Below are positions 46,860-58,739 of a DNA stretch of 64,000 nt, one piece after another. The number at the start of each line of letters is the position of its first letter. The first letter of the stretch is position 1. The notes below the pieces were generated by a model that saw nothing but the letters and a program-made list of their open reading frames with translations, ran no database searches and was not told where the DNA came from. The stretch comes from Lumnitzera littorea (taxonomy: Eukaryota; Streptophyta; Magnoliopsida; Myrtales; Combretaceae): contig JAMXBB010000004.1 of NCBI GenBank assembly GCA_024138015.1, forward strand, positions 75,319,443 through 75,383,442. Direction: 5' to 3'. Made by a program: the position numbers and the translations under genes.

Positions 46860-47530
46860 CCCCTCCCCTGAAAAAAAGTTTTAACCTGAAACTTAGCATC
46901 CACTTACTCCAAATTCCTCTTAGGTCAAATACCAATCTACAAAAACCAAATGGAGTGACACAAAGATAGTTCGAGTCTAAGATCAATGCTGGCATCATCT
47001 TAGGCTCCTTCCACTCATCATGGGTATGGTCAACCAAACTCTACATCGAAGCCCCTTCTTTCCACTCATCATATATCCAGTCAATTATGTTTAAGTAATT
47101 TCAGCAACCATCAATCATAAGGAATAACACAATCTTTAGCTTAAGTATCATGCTAGGAGCTTGAGGTACCTGAACATATAAGGCTTTAATCCAATCCTCT
47201 ACCTCATCCACTATCACCTCTTCATTTCTTTTACCACTCAAGTCTTCTTTTCTCCACTGATATAATTCTAGCACTTCCAACATAAGATTTCCAAGAGCAC
47301 AACACAACCCTAATACAAATATCTAATACAACAACTACAGTAAATATCAACAAGTAATCTATAAGATCTCACGAGCACAAGGCTACTACGGCTTACACCA
47401 ATCCCAAATAATCCCATCAATAGATCAGGATAGAGAAGTCCAATAGGTAGGCGACAGATGTAGTAGTACCTAAGGTCATCCTTAATAGCATGGAGGGTTG
47501 ATAATGGGATCACATCAAAACAAGGGCGGC
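46684..47530 (-). pseudogene. 3' coding remnant of element E, frame running into the LTR
   Basis: The minus strand holds open frames 47307-47101 and 47037-46684; the second, 117 codons, crosses the PPT and enters the 3' LTR (FFRGGVMLDPKRLTELVDS). MPALILDS could be the start of a chromodomain-like module, but the rest does not clearly fit. A duplicated piece encodes DWIYDEWKEG and DHTHDEWKEP. I do not firmly recognise the product. Confidence 0.4.
46860..46870 (-). other. Polypurine tract of element E
   Basis: Minus-strand CAGGGGAGGGG directly before TGATGTTAG. Confidence 0.85.
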
Positions 47531-50500
47531 AAGTTGTGATTCAACCCGATCTTCCTAAGATATTTTGAAAGGAATTCCGACTCTCTACCTTTGAGTGAAA
47601 ATCATTACAGCTCTTAAATGTTCTTCAATTCTTGTTTGGGAGTTATAAGGCATCGCAAATCATCTTTTCTCATAAAAGCAATAAGCATGCCTTGATGGGT
47701 GATAGCACATATCATGACGTGATTTCCATGGTCTTCCCAAACACATATAACAATCATCAATATCAACTCTTACGTCTCGAAGCGGCAGAGTCGTAACAAC
47801 CTCGCCGTACAAATCATTCTAAGATAGAAACTGGCCTTATAACCGCTATCCTAGACCTGATCTACATAAGGCGTCCACGACTAACCCACTTTGAAGTAAA
47901 CAGTTTGTCATTTAAATAAGTCATTTACCTAAGAAAGTAAGAAAATATATATATATATATATATATATACACTAGAATTCAGTTATTACAATTAACATTT
48001 ATAACGTTTCACCGTAATCTATTTCTTAGTTAATACATTATTTAGAAATAAAAAATTATAAAATAAGAGCTTAGACCTTAAAAAAAATATATGTATGTTC
48101 TTCAAATTTTTTTCCTCACTCTCTAAGATCCAACAGTTACTAGCTTCAAGGTAGTTGTAAGCTACTTCTTAGCTAACACTTGCAACGACGTCTACAGGGA
48201 TGTGAGTAACCATAGCTTAGTAAGTTAGGATAGAGGACTTAAAACTATACCACCAACACAAACAAGGTTATCAACCAAATCATTAAGTGCAATGCATGTT
48301 CAAGCAAATGCAATCTCATGATGAGCACGACATTGTCTAGCTCATCGTGAGATTAGAGAAATTATGCCCACTCTAATTTAGGTTGAGCAGTTGCCGTTAA
48401 TGTAATAGCTCACGACCAAATGTAGGCTTGTATAATGGAGACACCACTCTTCCCGCGACTACCTTCAAACCATTGACTTCACCCTTGCCGCGACCTCCTC
48501 ACCTGTCACTTAATTCGACTAAGGATGAAGAAGGGACTCATTATGCTATCTAACGCTATCCCCTTCAAAGGGATTGGTATTTGGCCAGAGAATCCTAGGT
48601 TTTCCTTAATGGGTTGCTATGCAGGTTTGATTTATAATTATAAGTCATATATTTGTTAGGTGATCAATCATTTTTCATACAATACAAGCCAGAACAACAA
48701 ACAGAATCATAGCATCACTCATAATCAAGCACATACACACAGCCAACTATCTAACATACACAGCCAAGTATAATCTCAAGCCTCCAAAATACAGTAACGT
48801 ATTGATCCCAACTTACCCATCTCCTTCCTTGCTCATTCGAGGTAGGACTCGTTCAGTCCATCGCCAATAATCCCTATAATACCAACGTTGTCTTAGTTTT
48901 CATATAATTGTCATAGGTTTGTTTTATCCTATAACACTTATTGTTATCTTTAGTTTAGGGTTTAATATGTCTAATTATCTAGGTTCTCAAATCTTTTACA
49001 ATTATTCTCAATTTGGGGCTAGGTTATAGTTCAATTTCCGCATCGATTTCTAAATTAGGTTTTAATTCAATTTCTAAATAATGTTTTAGATACGAATCCT
49101 GAAAACTTGTTTAAACCCATAATCTAAAATTAATCACATTATTTTTGGGTATACTAAATACCATAATTACCCCTGACCAATATTTTATTCCACCTGGTAT
49201 ATTTAAATCCTAATTAGTATATCGAATTTACTCTTGATGTGAGAAATTTTTACATTTTTCATATAATTACCTAAATTTAATTTTTCTATCAGATTTATTA
49301 TATATTCCTATTATTTATATAATATCAATTTTTATTCTAATATCTTCTATTTATTATATTTCCAATAATTATATATTATATATTATCATCTATTGTGTAC
49401 ATAATACACATCTAATATTTCTATCACTCTAATTAACATCTCCCAACATCAATTAACATTTCAAAATGTCTAAATTTATCCCAAATCAGATTTTACACCT
49501 AATTACCCTAATTTACAAAATTAACTTAAATCTACCATTTTTACTTATTACATATATACTACATAATACCCTAATAATTACATCTAACATCCTAAAAGAT
49601 ACAAATATCATACTTCATCAGATTTGAACATCTTAAAACATATAATGATTTACTAAATCAATAATTAACCATTTAATTACTTAATTAACCAAAAATAACC
49701 CATTTTATGTATCATTTTAAGGCCTAAAAATTATCCAAAAATTTCAAAAATTCATTTTTGAAAAAGGGCTTTGTGGCATTGTTCTATATTACCTAAGTAG
49801 TCTACACAAAAATTTTGGACTCAAAACTACACTCTTAAGATCATTTATTTCTAGTGCTAAACATGTTCAGTTTTGTTCAATTTCTTAAGCAACATATATT
49901 TACAGACGTGATTAAACTTAATTATTATTTTTCCCTAAATCTATATACAATAAAACAGCATAATAACAAATTTCATAATTTTCTGGGCAAAATTAATAAT
50001 TTTAATAAATTTTACAAAATCAGGCTAAAATTGGACTCACCTAGCCGTTGGGATTCTAGCCACCAACAACAACCCTAAAGGTGTCGGCCAAGTTGGGCGG
50101 TGGTGGTGGAGTAGTTTGGTGGTGGCCATCGAATGTAGGTTTCCTTCTAAAGCCTAAATTGCATAGATTTTTTATAATTTTTTGTAAAATCCTAATTTAC
50201 TCTCAATTTCACCTCTCTCTAATTTTCTACAATTTCAAACATCCAAAATGAGCTTCTAAAAAATTTAGGGTATTTATAGAGGCCTTGGAGAATTATTGTG
50301 CATTAATTAGACAAGACAATTACCATATCTCTTCTTCTTTTTTTCACTTTCTATTTGTTGCATTTTAATTGGTTCATTTTGTTTCTTCAATTCTAGATTG
50401 CCACGACCACTTTCTGGAATTTTCCTCATTTTTCTGATTTTTCTTTATTTTTCCTTAATTAATTATGAATTTTCTTTAATTATTTAGCATTATTTTAGTA

Positions 50501-50835
50501 CATTTCACATATTTTAAGTAACTACGCATATTTCTACCTACATGTAAATTCATATATAGTACAAATAAATATTCCTAAATATTATTTAGGTTATTTTATG
50601 ATTTTTAGTGTATATATAATTTATCTCTAATAATTTATTAATTATCAGGATGCATTTTTCGCATTTTCGATAAATAACGAGTAATATACTTAAAATTTGA
50701 AAATTTTATATTCTTTTATTTTATTACTTATTTTCTTAAATTCAAACTTACGGAATCGCTTTTACTAATATTTCTAACTTTATTTTATAATTTAGACTCG
50801 ATCGGAATCCCGAGTAGCTGATTATAAGGCTTACA
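47500..50835 (-). repeat. AT-rich block K2, probably a long LTR, inserted in protease of E
   Basis: About 3.3 kb. The right border is sharp: the protease frame of E ends in CDIANVS and the minus strand continues TGTAAGCCTTATAATC (50835). The left border is near 47500. It shares with K1 (reverse orientation) and K3 (same orientation) a TGAGTAACCATAGCTTAGTA-type patch (48205; compare 62012), a CACAAAAATTTT patch (49805) and a GGTGGTGG-rich patch (50100). (AT)n lies at 47945-47972. No gene is supported; the 74-codon frame at 49854 has no motif. Confidence 0.45.
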
Positions 50836-51080
50836 TTAGCTATATCACATAGGACCTCATCTTGAAATTTGTTAGAAGAGAATGTTATCTTGGCTTGCTT
50901 GGTAACTCGAATCACTTTATCATTATAGGAAAATTCATAGGGACTCGAGTGATCGGTAGTTACATAGCCAAATCTCTCAACCATAGCTTTAGAGATGAAA
51001 TTCATAGGATAATCACTAACCCAAATTAATATGACATTTTCTTGAAGTCTTCCATTAAAGTAAAATTTCCTAGCTACCAT
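50836..51080 (-). pseudogene. Aspartic protease fragment of element E
   Basis: The minus strand from the ATG at 51080 reads MVARKFYFNGRLQENVILIW, then SDYPMNFISKAMVERFGY, SSPYEFSY, VIRVTKQAKITFSSNKFQDE and VLCDIANVS. The pattern (N-x-x-S-K/T-x-x-V-E-x-x-G, PY, V-T-K-Q, DEVLCD) is that of plant Ty3/gypsy proteases. The catalytic D-S/T-G is replaced by SDYP, so it would be inactive. The final hydrophobic strand is cut by K2. No gag precedes it; the leader begins directly upstream. Confidence 0.7.
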
Positions 51081-51089
51081 ATTATAAAA

Positions 51090-52222
51090 TTAAAGCACTA
51101 ACCAACAAGTCCACTTTACACTCTATATAAAGCTCAACAAGATGAGAAGCTTGGACATAAATACAAACTCACATTTAGCACAATAAATAGCAGCTTGGTA
51201 ATTCGATGATAACAGCTCTTCAATTGTGCTAAAGTGGATAGCATTCTCAACACTTGGATCCAAGATAGCTCGGTACACAACGGATGTTTTCTTTGACAGA
51301 AGTTGAACAACACTTGTTAGTCACTCAGCATTCCAACTTAATTTAGTGATCCTAAAGAGATAGGACATCACAGAACATAAGTTCACAATACTTAAATCAG
51401 TTTGGTAGCTATCAAACAAGGTACTATGGCTATCGTTCAGTAGCTCGGCAAAAGTTCACTAAGCTCAACACTTTAAATTGTAGCAGTTTGGAAGTGCACT
51501 ACAGCATAAACACAAATCAACTCACACTAAGCACATTCCCCACACGACTATCCTCTTGCATAGTAGAGCATTTCACGATAACACACACCACATTTTGCTC
51601 CACTCAAATACAATAAATAGCTTGGAGTTCCCCTGCAATGAACAACTCGTCACGTTTGATCATAGTAGCTTGGCATTTAGCTCATGCACTTAACAGCAAC
51701 ATAGCAATTGGGAGAACTAATTTAGTTCGGCATAACACAAAACTCATTGCTACACTTAAATCAGATCAAACTCACATTGTAGCAAGTAATTGAACAAAAC
51801 AACACACACATACGTATGATTCAATAGCTCAGAAATTGGTTCACACGTAGCAGAGCTCGACTTCAGTACCAACTCAATAATAACCAAAATTCATGTGTAG
51901 CTTAATACATGTACAATGCACAAACAGCTCAGAACTTGGTTTCCCAAACAATTTAGCTCGGACATGTAATTCCATAGCTCAATAGTAGTTCACAATAGCT
52001 CAACACTTCTTCCATAGTTCAACATACTAAAGCAACTTGCTTGGACTAGAGTACATAACATTCAAAACCCTTGCAATAGGTATTACAATATTCAAAATCC
52101 TACCTTTTTAGAATATGATACTTCAAAAATGAGAAACTAGAATATTCTCCTAATTACAAACAAAGACAGAAATGGAATCTGGGTATAAAATAAATCAAAT
52201 CCTCCCTATTGTTGAGCCTTTA
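51090..52222 (-). other. Leader of element E, rich in AGCTC words
   Basis: Between the PBS and the protease, with no open frame. AGCTCGG/AGCTCAA and ACTTGG words recur about every 30-80 bases (for example near 51265, 51440, 51825, 51945 and 51975). It has the place of a leader or gag region but no gag-like coding. It may be a noncoding region characteristic of a non-autonomous element. Confidence 0.45.
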
Positions 52223-52234
52223 CTCTGATACCAA
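52223..52234 (-). other. Primer-binding site of element E
   Basis: The minus strand reads TGGTATCAGAGT, one base from the plant initiator-Met PBS, three bases after the LTR end CATCA. Confidence 0.85.
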
Positions 52235-52237
52235 GAT

Positions 52238-52996
52238 GATGCGATTAGGAGCTTAATTATCACTAAGTCTAACTGTAAAAAATCGAGTAAGTCCTTTGAG
52301 ATATCAAAGAAAGGAAAATGAGATCAGGTTTAGCAAATTCTTTAGCTGTCCATGAGGATATTACGTATCAAATGAACACTACACGACCTAATCTCTATTT
52401 TAATATTATGCACAAAGTATTAATTAGGGTTGCTTATTACAATCCTTGCTAAAAGGATTGATAAGAGTGAGATAGGAGAGCTTTCACAAAGAAATACTAA
52501 AAGGATTTTTCATTCATGTCATCTGTATGTTATCTCTAAAACCCTACTAGTATGGACTACTTATATAAAACGGAAATTACGTAAATAAAATAAAGTAAGG
52601 GTTGCCCTAGTGGCAATTTTGTAAATACAAAATAATATATAACAATAAAGTTATAAATAAAGCATAAGTAAGTAACTCTAAAGTCCCCTACCTTGGATGA
52701 GTAGACTTAGCTAAGCCAACCTAGATGGGTCAAGCCAAGCTAAACTAGTTGAGTGAATTTAACTAGGCCAAGCCGATCTAATATGGCCAAGCCAGCCTGA
52801 CCTAACCAAGTTGACTTGAACTAACAAAGCTAACTTGATTAATTGAGCAAGAAGCGTACGGTAAAGCTAAGCAAAGTAAAACACAGTAAAGGGGACAATA
52901 GAGTAGAGTAAAAGAGTAAAGTAGTAGGGCAAAATAGCCGAAGTGAACAAGGTGAGAGTCATGTTAGCTCAATTGGTCTCTAAGTGTCTAACATTT
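52238..52996 (-). repeat. 5' LTR of element E
   Basis: About 759 bp, partner of 46121-46859; on the minus strand it ends GCATCA at 52238. The outer end has decayed (AACATTT for AACATCA), so 52996 is good to a few bases. The strand runs from 52996 to 52238. Confidence 0.8.
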
Positions 52997-53572
52997 CATG
53001 TCCTAAATGGCTTATATTTGTTAGGATTGGCCTTAAAGCCATGCTCTATGACCATAAAACTGAGGAACATACCCGAGATCATCCTAAAGACACACTTTCA
53101 AAGGTTAAGATTCATCTAATACTTGCATAAAGTTTAAAGGGTCTCACTCAGGTCCTCAATGTGGTCTGTCCTTTCCCTACTCTTGATAATCATGTCGTTG
53201 ACATAGACCTTGACATTCCATCTGAGTTAGGGCTTAAATATGGTTGTCACCAACCTCTACTATGTTGCCCTAGCGTTTTCAATTTTGAAGGACATGCCTT
53301 TGTAGCATTATGTTCTGAAGCCAACGACAAAAGAGATGTCCACCTCATCTTCTAGGACCATATGGATCTGAATAGACATCCATGAAACTAAGCATAGCAT
53401 AGCCTAATGTCAATTTAATAAGCTAGTCGATCTTGGTGGGGGGGGGGCAAGCAATCCTTTGGGCAAGCCTTGTTGAGGTCCATGTAGTTTATATACATGT
53501 GCCACTTCATGTTGGACTTACTTGACTAGCACAATTTTGCTAACTAAGTTGGGTAGCACTCCTCCCTAACGA
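52997..53572 (-). pseudogene. pol: Reverse transcriptase of element F, central part (degenerate)
   Basis: The minus strand from 53572 reads KWHMYINYMDLNKACPKDCL then AMLSFMDVYS, the RT fingers and palm of plant Tat elements. Then, after decayed sequence, NVKVYVNDMIIKSRERTDHI with EDLSET, where the catalytic YVDD is YVND. It continues toward element E with FLSFMVIEHGFKANPNKYKP. A run of 9 G at 53438-53446 lies in a Pro-coding stretch. The RT is split by E on the left and by a hAT-like element on the right. Confidence 0.8.
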
Positions 53573-54461
53573 TAAAGTTGTATAAGCAAGGCGAGTTACA
53601 TAGGCCAACAAGCATAACCAACAAAAAAAGGTGGGTCGAGCTAAAAAATTTTCACTTACTTAAAAGTGGATTTTTTTAGCTTGCCTTGCTTAACCTGCGA
53701 CCAAAAAAAAAAAAGACTCATCAGAGTGCATCACACTATTCATGCATGGATAACCTCTCTTGGAGACTAGAGTGCATCACGCTACCTTAGATTTTCTTCT
53801 AAGATATCAAATTTACTTTTGGTTTCTCTCGATCTTGCACGTGAAATTGTTATGTCCCCCAAAACAGTGAATTACATAGTTGTTGGATATGCCTCAAATA
53901 GCTTAACATTTGTGTAATGTTGCTTTTTCTTATAAAAATATAAATAATTTACTTTTATTTTAATTTTCTTATAGGGATTTAATATTTATTTCATGTCATT
54001 ATTTTTATAATTTTGATTTTGATTTTGATTCTCTTACTAGATGCATTTAGATTTGAAAAACTTAACATGCAACTTTTTAGATAATTTAGCTTGTTCCTAT
54101 GGCCAATTTTGTTAATATGCCCTATAAGTTTAGATTTTGGAAAGCGAATTATGTACCGTACAAAAGATTACAATACTAAAAATGATGGCTGCTCTATAAC
54201 TCATACTTGGTACAACGTCAAACCAATAGCACGTAAACAATATGAAATTCTTCCTTCTTAAGTTTTACTAAAATTGAATGATAGGATTATAAGTCAATAA
54301 GTATCATTCTAAATATCCAATTTACATGTTGCATTGAAATGGGTTAAGCTAAAAGTTCCAGCTTGTATATTTAAACGAATCAAAGCCAACCAATTCACTT
54401 AACCCTTAGGCTAATGCGAGCTAAGCCAGGTTGGCCTACTCAGTCTGCTTGCACAACTTTG
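53573..54461. mobile_element. hAT-like non-autonomous element inserted in RT of F
   Basis: 889 bp with long imperfect terminal inverted repeats. The left end TAAAGTTGTATAAGCAAGGC and the reverse complement of the right end, CAAAGTTGTGCAAGCAGACT, stay similar for about 35 bases (both reach GAGT...GGCCAAC). The 8-bp flanks CCTAACGA (53565-53572) and CTCGACAA (54462-54469) differ only by four transitions, as expected for a decayed duplication. RT coding of F resumes on both sides. The interior is AT-rich with no transposase. Confidence 0.75.
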
Positions 54462-55838
54462 CTCGACAACTCTAACTTAAAGCAGCTTCTATACCTCCTA
54501 CTAAATTGCAGCCTATCGCTCTGATGCAAACTGTCTCTTTTTTTGTTTAGCAAGCTGCACCTTGGTTTCTACTCAAAGGAGGTGCATCACTTCAAGGATG
54601 TCAATTATGCTCAGCATGTCCTCTGAGGGCAATCCGAACACGTTGGTATTGGTTCGAAGAAAGCAAATAAGCTAGTCTCTTTCTTCTATGGGTAGTGACA
54701 TCCCTACTCGCATTGTCAGCAAAAGGCTACTCCTAAGCTCAATTTCTTCAGTCTTCTCAACTGGCTTTCCCCTTGAGCTCGACTTTTCCTCTAGCCCCAA
54801 CTTTATATGCATCACGTTGTCATGAGATTATGCCTTAAGGTAGAGGGATCTTAAGAGCTACTGATTGCCTTAGGCTTCACCAACTCCGGTAGGCATAAGG
54901 AGCCTTGCCTTAAGACATCTCTAGTTGATTAGCATATCAAATTTCATGATACTTGATTGCCTAAATAAGGTGTTGTATAGGGCCAATGATTGACAACCAC
55001 GAAATTTATCAACTATGTGGCAACATATTTGTCGTCACCCATTTAAATAGGAAGGATGATGAACCTTTGGTCGATATAGGTCTATCACCTCTAAAGCCAA
55101 TAAGGCTGTGTTTGTATGGTTGTAAGGGCTCCTTGAGCTACTCTTTCATCTTCATGTAAGCATGATAAAAGAGGATGTCCATTAAACTACCATTGTCTAT
55201 GAAAGCCTTAGGGATATCAAAGTACTTGATCTCTATGTTGATCACCTAGTATTATTATGTGTGTAATCAATGCCCTTTCTATCCTCAACAGAGAAGGAGA
55301 TGGTAGTATCGATCTTCTCCTGCTTTCCTTAAACAAAGAAGACTTTATGCCTAAAAAAGATGAAGAGGTCGCTCCTCTTATCTTGAGGCCTCTAACGATT
55401 ATGTTGACTTAGTACCTCCTATCTCAACATTGTTGGTTATCGATATGGTCTTCTTGCGGCTATTGCTACTATTGTGGCTATTCAGTCTAGCTATGTTAAG
55501 TGAGTTGTTGGACTTAGTTCCTCTCATCAGCTACAGGATGGTCAATGCGGCCTTTATATATAAGGCCTTTGGTTATATTCTTTAAGTGGTGGCACCTATT
55601 ACTATTATACCTACGCACATTGTAATCGTTGTAGTTTACCCAATCCTATAACTTCCAAGGTCTCTCAAACCTAAGGAGGTATTGAGAGCTACCTCTTCAC
55701 TTTGTAGAGCACTTCATTAAGAGGGTGATTCAATGGTGATAGTGCATGTAGTCTGTAGGCAACTGCTTTTGTCTCTCTTAGCACTCCTTAGAGGAGATGG
55801 ATGACTTACTATCCCTTGGGCAAAGGTGATCCTTGACC
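54462..55838 (-). pseudogene. RT start, protease and gag end of element F (degenerate)
   Basis: Minus strand. The RT N-terminal region ERD*LICFLRTNTNVFG lies at about 54620-54700 (family pattern L-I-x-x-L-R-x-x-x-x-V-F-A). Protease lies at about 55010-55260: VINIEIKYFDIPKAFIDNGS then LMDILFYHAYMKMKE and LKEPLQPYKHSLIGFRGD; the active site D-T-G-S is D-N-G-S. Upstream, 55300-55838, has the position of the linker and gag end, but only short pieces are readable. Element H interrupts it at 55839. Confidence 0.7.
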
Positions 55839-56773
55839 CGATGGATTACCAACCTCTAGACCCCTCACTCATACCCATCTTTGAGGCCTCTAATCTCTCA
55901 TTAGGAGGATTCTCTTTCATCAGCCTATCGAAGATGAGCTCTTATACGCAAAAAAGCTATGGCAAAACTCTCTAAAGTCTCAGCTTGGATACACTCTACT
56001 CTATTTAAACCCTTACCCAGGCGCTAACTTGCCAAGTGGCGAGGCCAACCTATCAAGTGTCGAGTATAGGGCTACTACATATCAAGCCCTTCTCTTCTAG
56101 GCTACAGAATTGCTAAGTGTTGAAGCTGAGGTCACTACGTGCCGAGCTTTACCATCGTAGTATATAGAACTACAGCATCATTCAATCACCTTAGTAGCTC
56201 CAACCACATATCAACCCCAACATCATTTCATCCCAAATACAATGCCCTAAGATCCCTGACTACGTACCTAATGACAAGCCGCCACCTATCCGTTACTTTT
56301 CTAACAATTGTACTATATCTTTCTCATAATTTATCATATTCACCCTTTTTTCGTACATACTAAGAATCCATTTCTTACATTGTCTTTTATATAATTTCCC
56401 ATTATTATATTGTTGCCCTAAATGACTTACTATAAATAGTCCTTTTTAATGTAGCCAAAATCATCTTACACCTTTACAGATATTGAATATACTTGTTCTT
56501 GCAAGATGCCCTTCTCTGAGTACATTTTCTTTTACACTCTTATCTAATCTTACCGAGTAGCTCGAGATTAGTGGTGAGTGACTCTTAGTATTAGCTTATG
56601 AGTAATATTAGGCGAAATACTAAGTACATCATATCCATCAAGCAACTTCATGGAAGCTACTACGTCTTCTGTTCATTTCATCCCTTCTTCTTCAATATTT
56701 CAAATGACCTACTTAGTTATGGCTTCTACGATGAGTCTTAGTGATGAACTCAGCTCTTAGGCATATCATATAA
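55839..56773 (+). repeat. 5' LTR of element H
   Basis: About 935 bp, starting (C/T)GATGGATTACC (decayed TGATGG) and ending just before the PBS. TATAAATA lies at 56431-56438. Its first 210 bases align with 61420-61642 (for example ACCTCTAGACCCCTCA and AAACCCTTACCCAG). The exact 3' end is uncertain by a few bases. Confidence 0.75.
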
Positions 56774-56776
56774 TCT

Positions 56777-56788
56777 TGGTATTAAAAC
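56777..56788 (+). other. Primer-binding site of element H
   Basis: TGGTATTAAAAC, three mismatches (all transitions) from TGGTATCAGAGC. Confidence 0.7.
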
Positions 56789-56974
56789 TTGAGGTTGCAA
56801 CCGAAAGCTTAGCGTTGAAGCATTTCTTGTTACAATGTATGTTCTATTATACTCTATTTCTCTAATGGAAACAAAGCAAGTTCTTAAATCATTGTGTGAA
56901 ATTGTATTATTGTATGTAATCTTTTGTCAAGTAGTAAAATCGTTGGAAGTTTTGTATTGAGAATGTTGAATCCT

Positions 56975-58160
56975 AGTGTTTAAGGAGAGATTAATGATAT
57001 CAAGAGTAATACTCATGGTCGTAGTCAAGTTACTCAACAAACCCTGGCTCAACTAGTTGTCTCAATACAGAGGGCAATAAAGGCTAGGCTACAAGAGAGA
57101 GTTATTAACCAAGGCCAAGAAATGAGAGATAGGCTAAGAAGATAGGTAGGTGAACATCAAGCACCCAAAGTTGTCAACATGAACCTAGTTCTACCCCGAC
57201 ATGTTGAAAGGGTTAGGAGGAGGAGACTTAAGTTAGATGAAGTTGAGGAATATAAGGAGGAAGAGTCGTATGACAAATTCAAAGAGCATGAGCTTTGAAA
57301 AGTGTAGATTCCGAGTCTTAATGGGTCTAGTGATGCTAAGTATTATTTGGACTAGGAGGAAAAGATTGAAAAGATAGTTGACTTCTATGATTATGAGGAC
57401 TCTATATGTTTTCGAGTGGCTACTTTAGAATTTTCTAGGTATACAGAAATGTAGTGAAAGAAACTGTAGAATGTACACCAGAGAAATTGACCTGAAATCC
57501 GAATGTGGAATGAGATGAAAAGGATTCTGAGAAATAGGTTTATCCCAAAACACTATGAGCAGGACACTTTTCAACACCTCTAAGAACTCAAACAAGGTAG
57601 TCGATGACTTAATGACTATGTCCAAGAATTCTTGTTACTAGTGATCCACTGTGATGTACATGAGCCGAAAACGTGGACAATAGCACGATTCATTTCTGGA
57701 CTAAGGTCTGAAATTGGTAATATAGTAGAAGTACAGAGGCTTAAAAGTCTAGATGAGACCGTCCGAATAGCATAGAAGGTCAAAAGGTAGAAACGAAATC
57801 AAATTAGTCGAGTACCAAGTAATCAACCTAGCATACCTAGCCAAGCTGGTATACCGAGCTAACTAAGATATGACCAAGCTCAATACAACCTCAAGGTGGA
57901 CTACCAAGGATAGATGCAAAGCAACTTGATGATGGTCAAAGAACCTGAGGTCCAAAAGGATTAAGGTTAAAGCTTTAGTAGGAAGACTAAAGAGATAAAG
58001 TGTTTCAAGTGCCTTGGTTTTTTATACGTAGCTAGTCAGTACCTAAACCAACATGTCATGATGATCAAGGGAGACAAGCCCCAATTTGAAGTGGAGAGTA
58101 CTAATGAAGGGGAAGAGGAAGAAGTAAGAATCGACCAACTACTAAAAGAGTTTTAAGAAA
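56975..58160 (+). pseudogene. gag: gag of element H (degenerate)
   Basis: Starts after a leader of about 200 bases. The N-terminal part is Arg/Gln/Glu-rich (57060-57260). The gag domain lies at about 57330-57780 in broken frames. The zinc knuckle at 58001-58042 reads CFKCLGFLYVASQY: the two first cysteines are kept, while His and the last Cys have become Tyr. An acidic stretch follows (58080-58150), as in elements B and C. More damaged than the pol of the same element. Confidence 0.65.
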
Positions 58161-58269
58161 ATTTAAATGTTATAACCTAACCTAAAATGGGAGACTACTG
58201 TATGGTTATTCGAAGATCTCTTAATACATTTACCTTTTAATGAGAATGAATAAAGAGAGAACCTCTTCC

Positions 58270-58640
58270 ATACAAACTGTTGAGTGAATGGCAAACTGTG
58301 TGCTTTAATCATTGATGGAAGGAGTTGTACCAATGTCATAACACAAAGAGTAGTGAAGGCTCTGCAGTTGCTAACTTACCCTCACCTTAAGCCTTAGAAG
58401 ATTCATTGGTTAAATGAGAAGGGAGGTCTACCTATTGTTGAGCAAGTCAAAGTGTCAATTACTGCTAATGATAGATACAAAGATAAGGTGTTGTGTGATA
58501 TCCTACCCATGTACACTTCACACATTCTACTTGGTCAACCCTAGTTGTTTGATTAGAAGGTACTTCATGATGGGTATAAGAACATTTTTATGTTCTAGAA
58601 AGATGGAAAGAAGGTTATAATGACCCTAATGAGCCCCAAA
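58270..58640 (+). pseudogene. Aspartic protease of element H
   Basis: NGKLCALIIDGRSCTNVITQ: the active-site Asp is present but the following residues are altered. YPHLKP, IHWLNEKGGLPIVEQVKVSI, KDKVLCDILPMYTSHILLGQ and the following stop are all at the expected spacing. One of the cleaner proteases in the window. Confidence 0.75.
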
Positions 58641-58739
58641 GAAGTTCAAGAGTCACAAGAGAAGATTACTCGATCACTACAAAGGAAGTCCATAGTGATT
58701 TCTCAAGCTTAATTTTCCAGAGACGTCAAGAAGGAAGGA

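Larger units (their letters stand above)
46121..52996 (-). mobile_element. Element E: Ty3/gypsy with almost no gag/pol, minus strand, inserted in RT of F
   Basis: Two LTRs (46121-46859 and 52238-52996), a good PBS and a good PPT define it. The RT of F reads continuously across it (GFKANPNKYKPFRT before, KASHTIKEVQ after), so this is a clean insertion; a short duplication around TTCA is suggested at the borders. Inside are a long leader (51090-52222), a protease (to 51080) cut by AT-rich block K2, and a short 3' coding stretch. No gag domain and no RT are visible, so it is either a non-autonomous derivative or internally deleted. Confidence 0.8.
36777..55838 (-). mobile_element. Element F: Ty3/gypsy Tat-lineage element with antisense ORF, minus strand, right end beyond element H
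   Basis: In window order: 3' LTR (36777-37273), a plus-strand antisense ORF (about 37.7-43.4 kb, interrupted), integrase (about 44.4-45.0 kb), RNase H (45.5-46.1 kb), RT (46.1 and 53.0-54.7 kb), protease (55.0-55.3 kb) and gag (to 55838), all except the antisense ORF on the minus strand. An antisense ORF between integrase and the 3' LTR is a known trait of some plant Tat elements. Element E, a hAT-like element, element H and an AT-rich block have inserted into it. The 5' LTR is not in the window, or lies beyond H. Confidence 0.8.
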
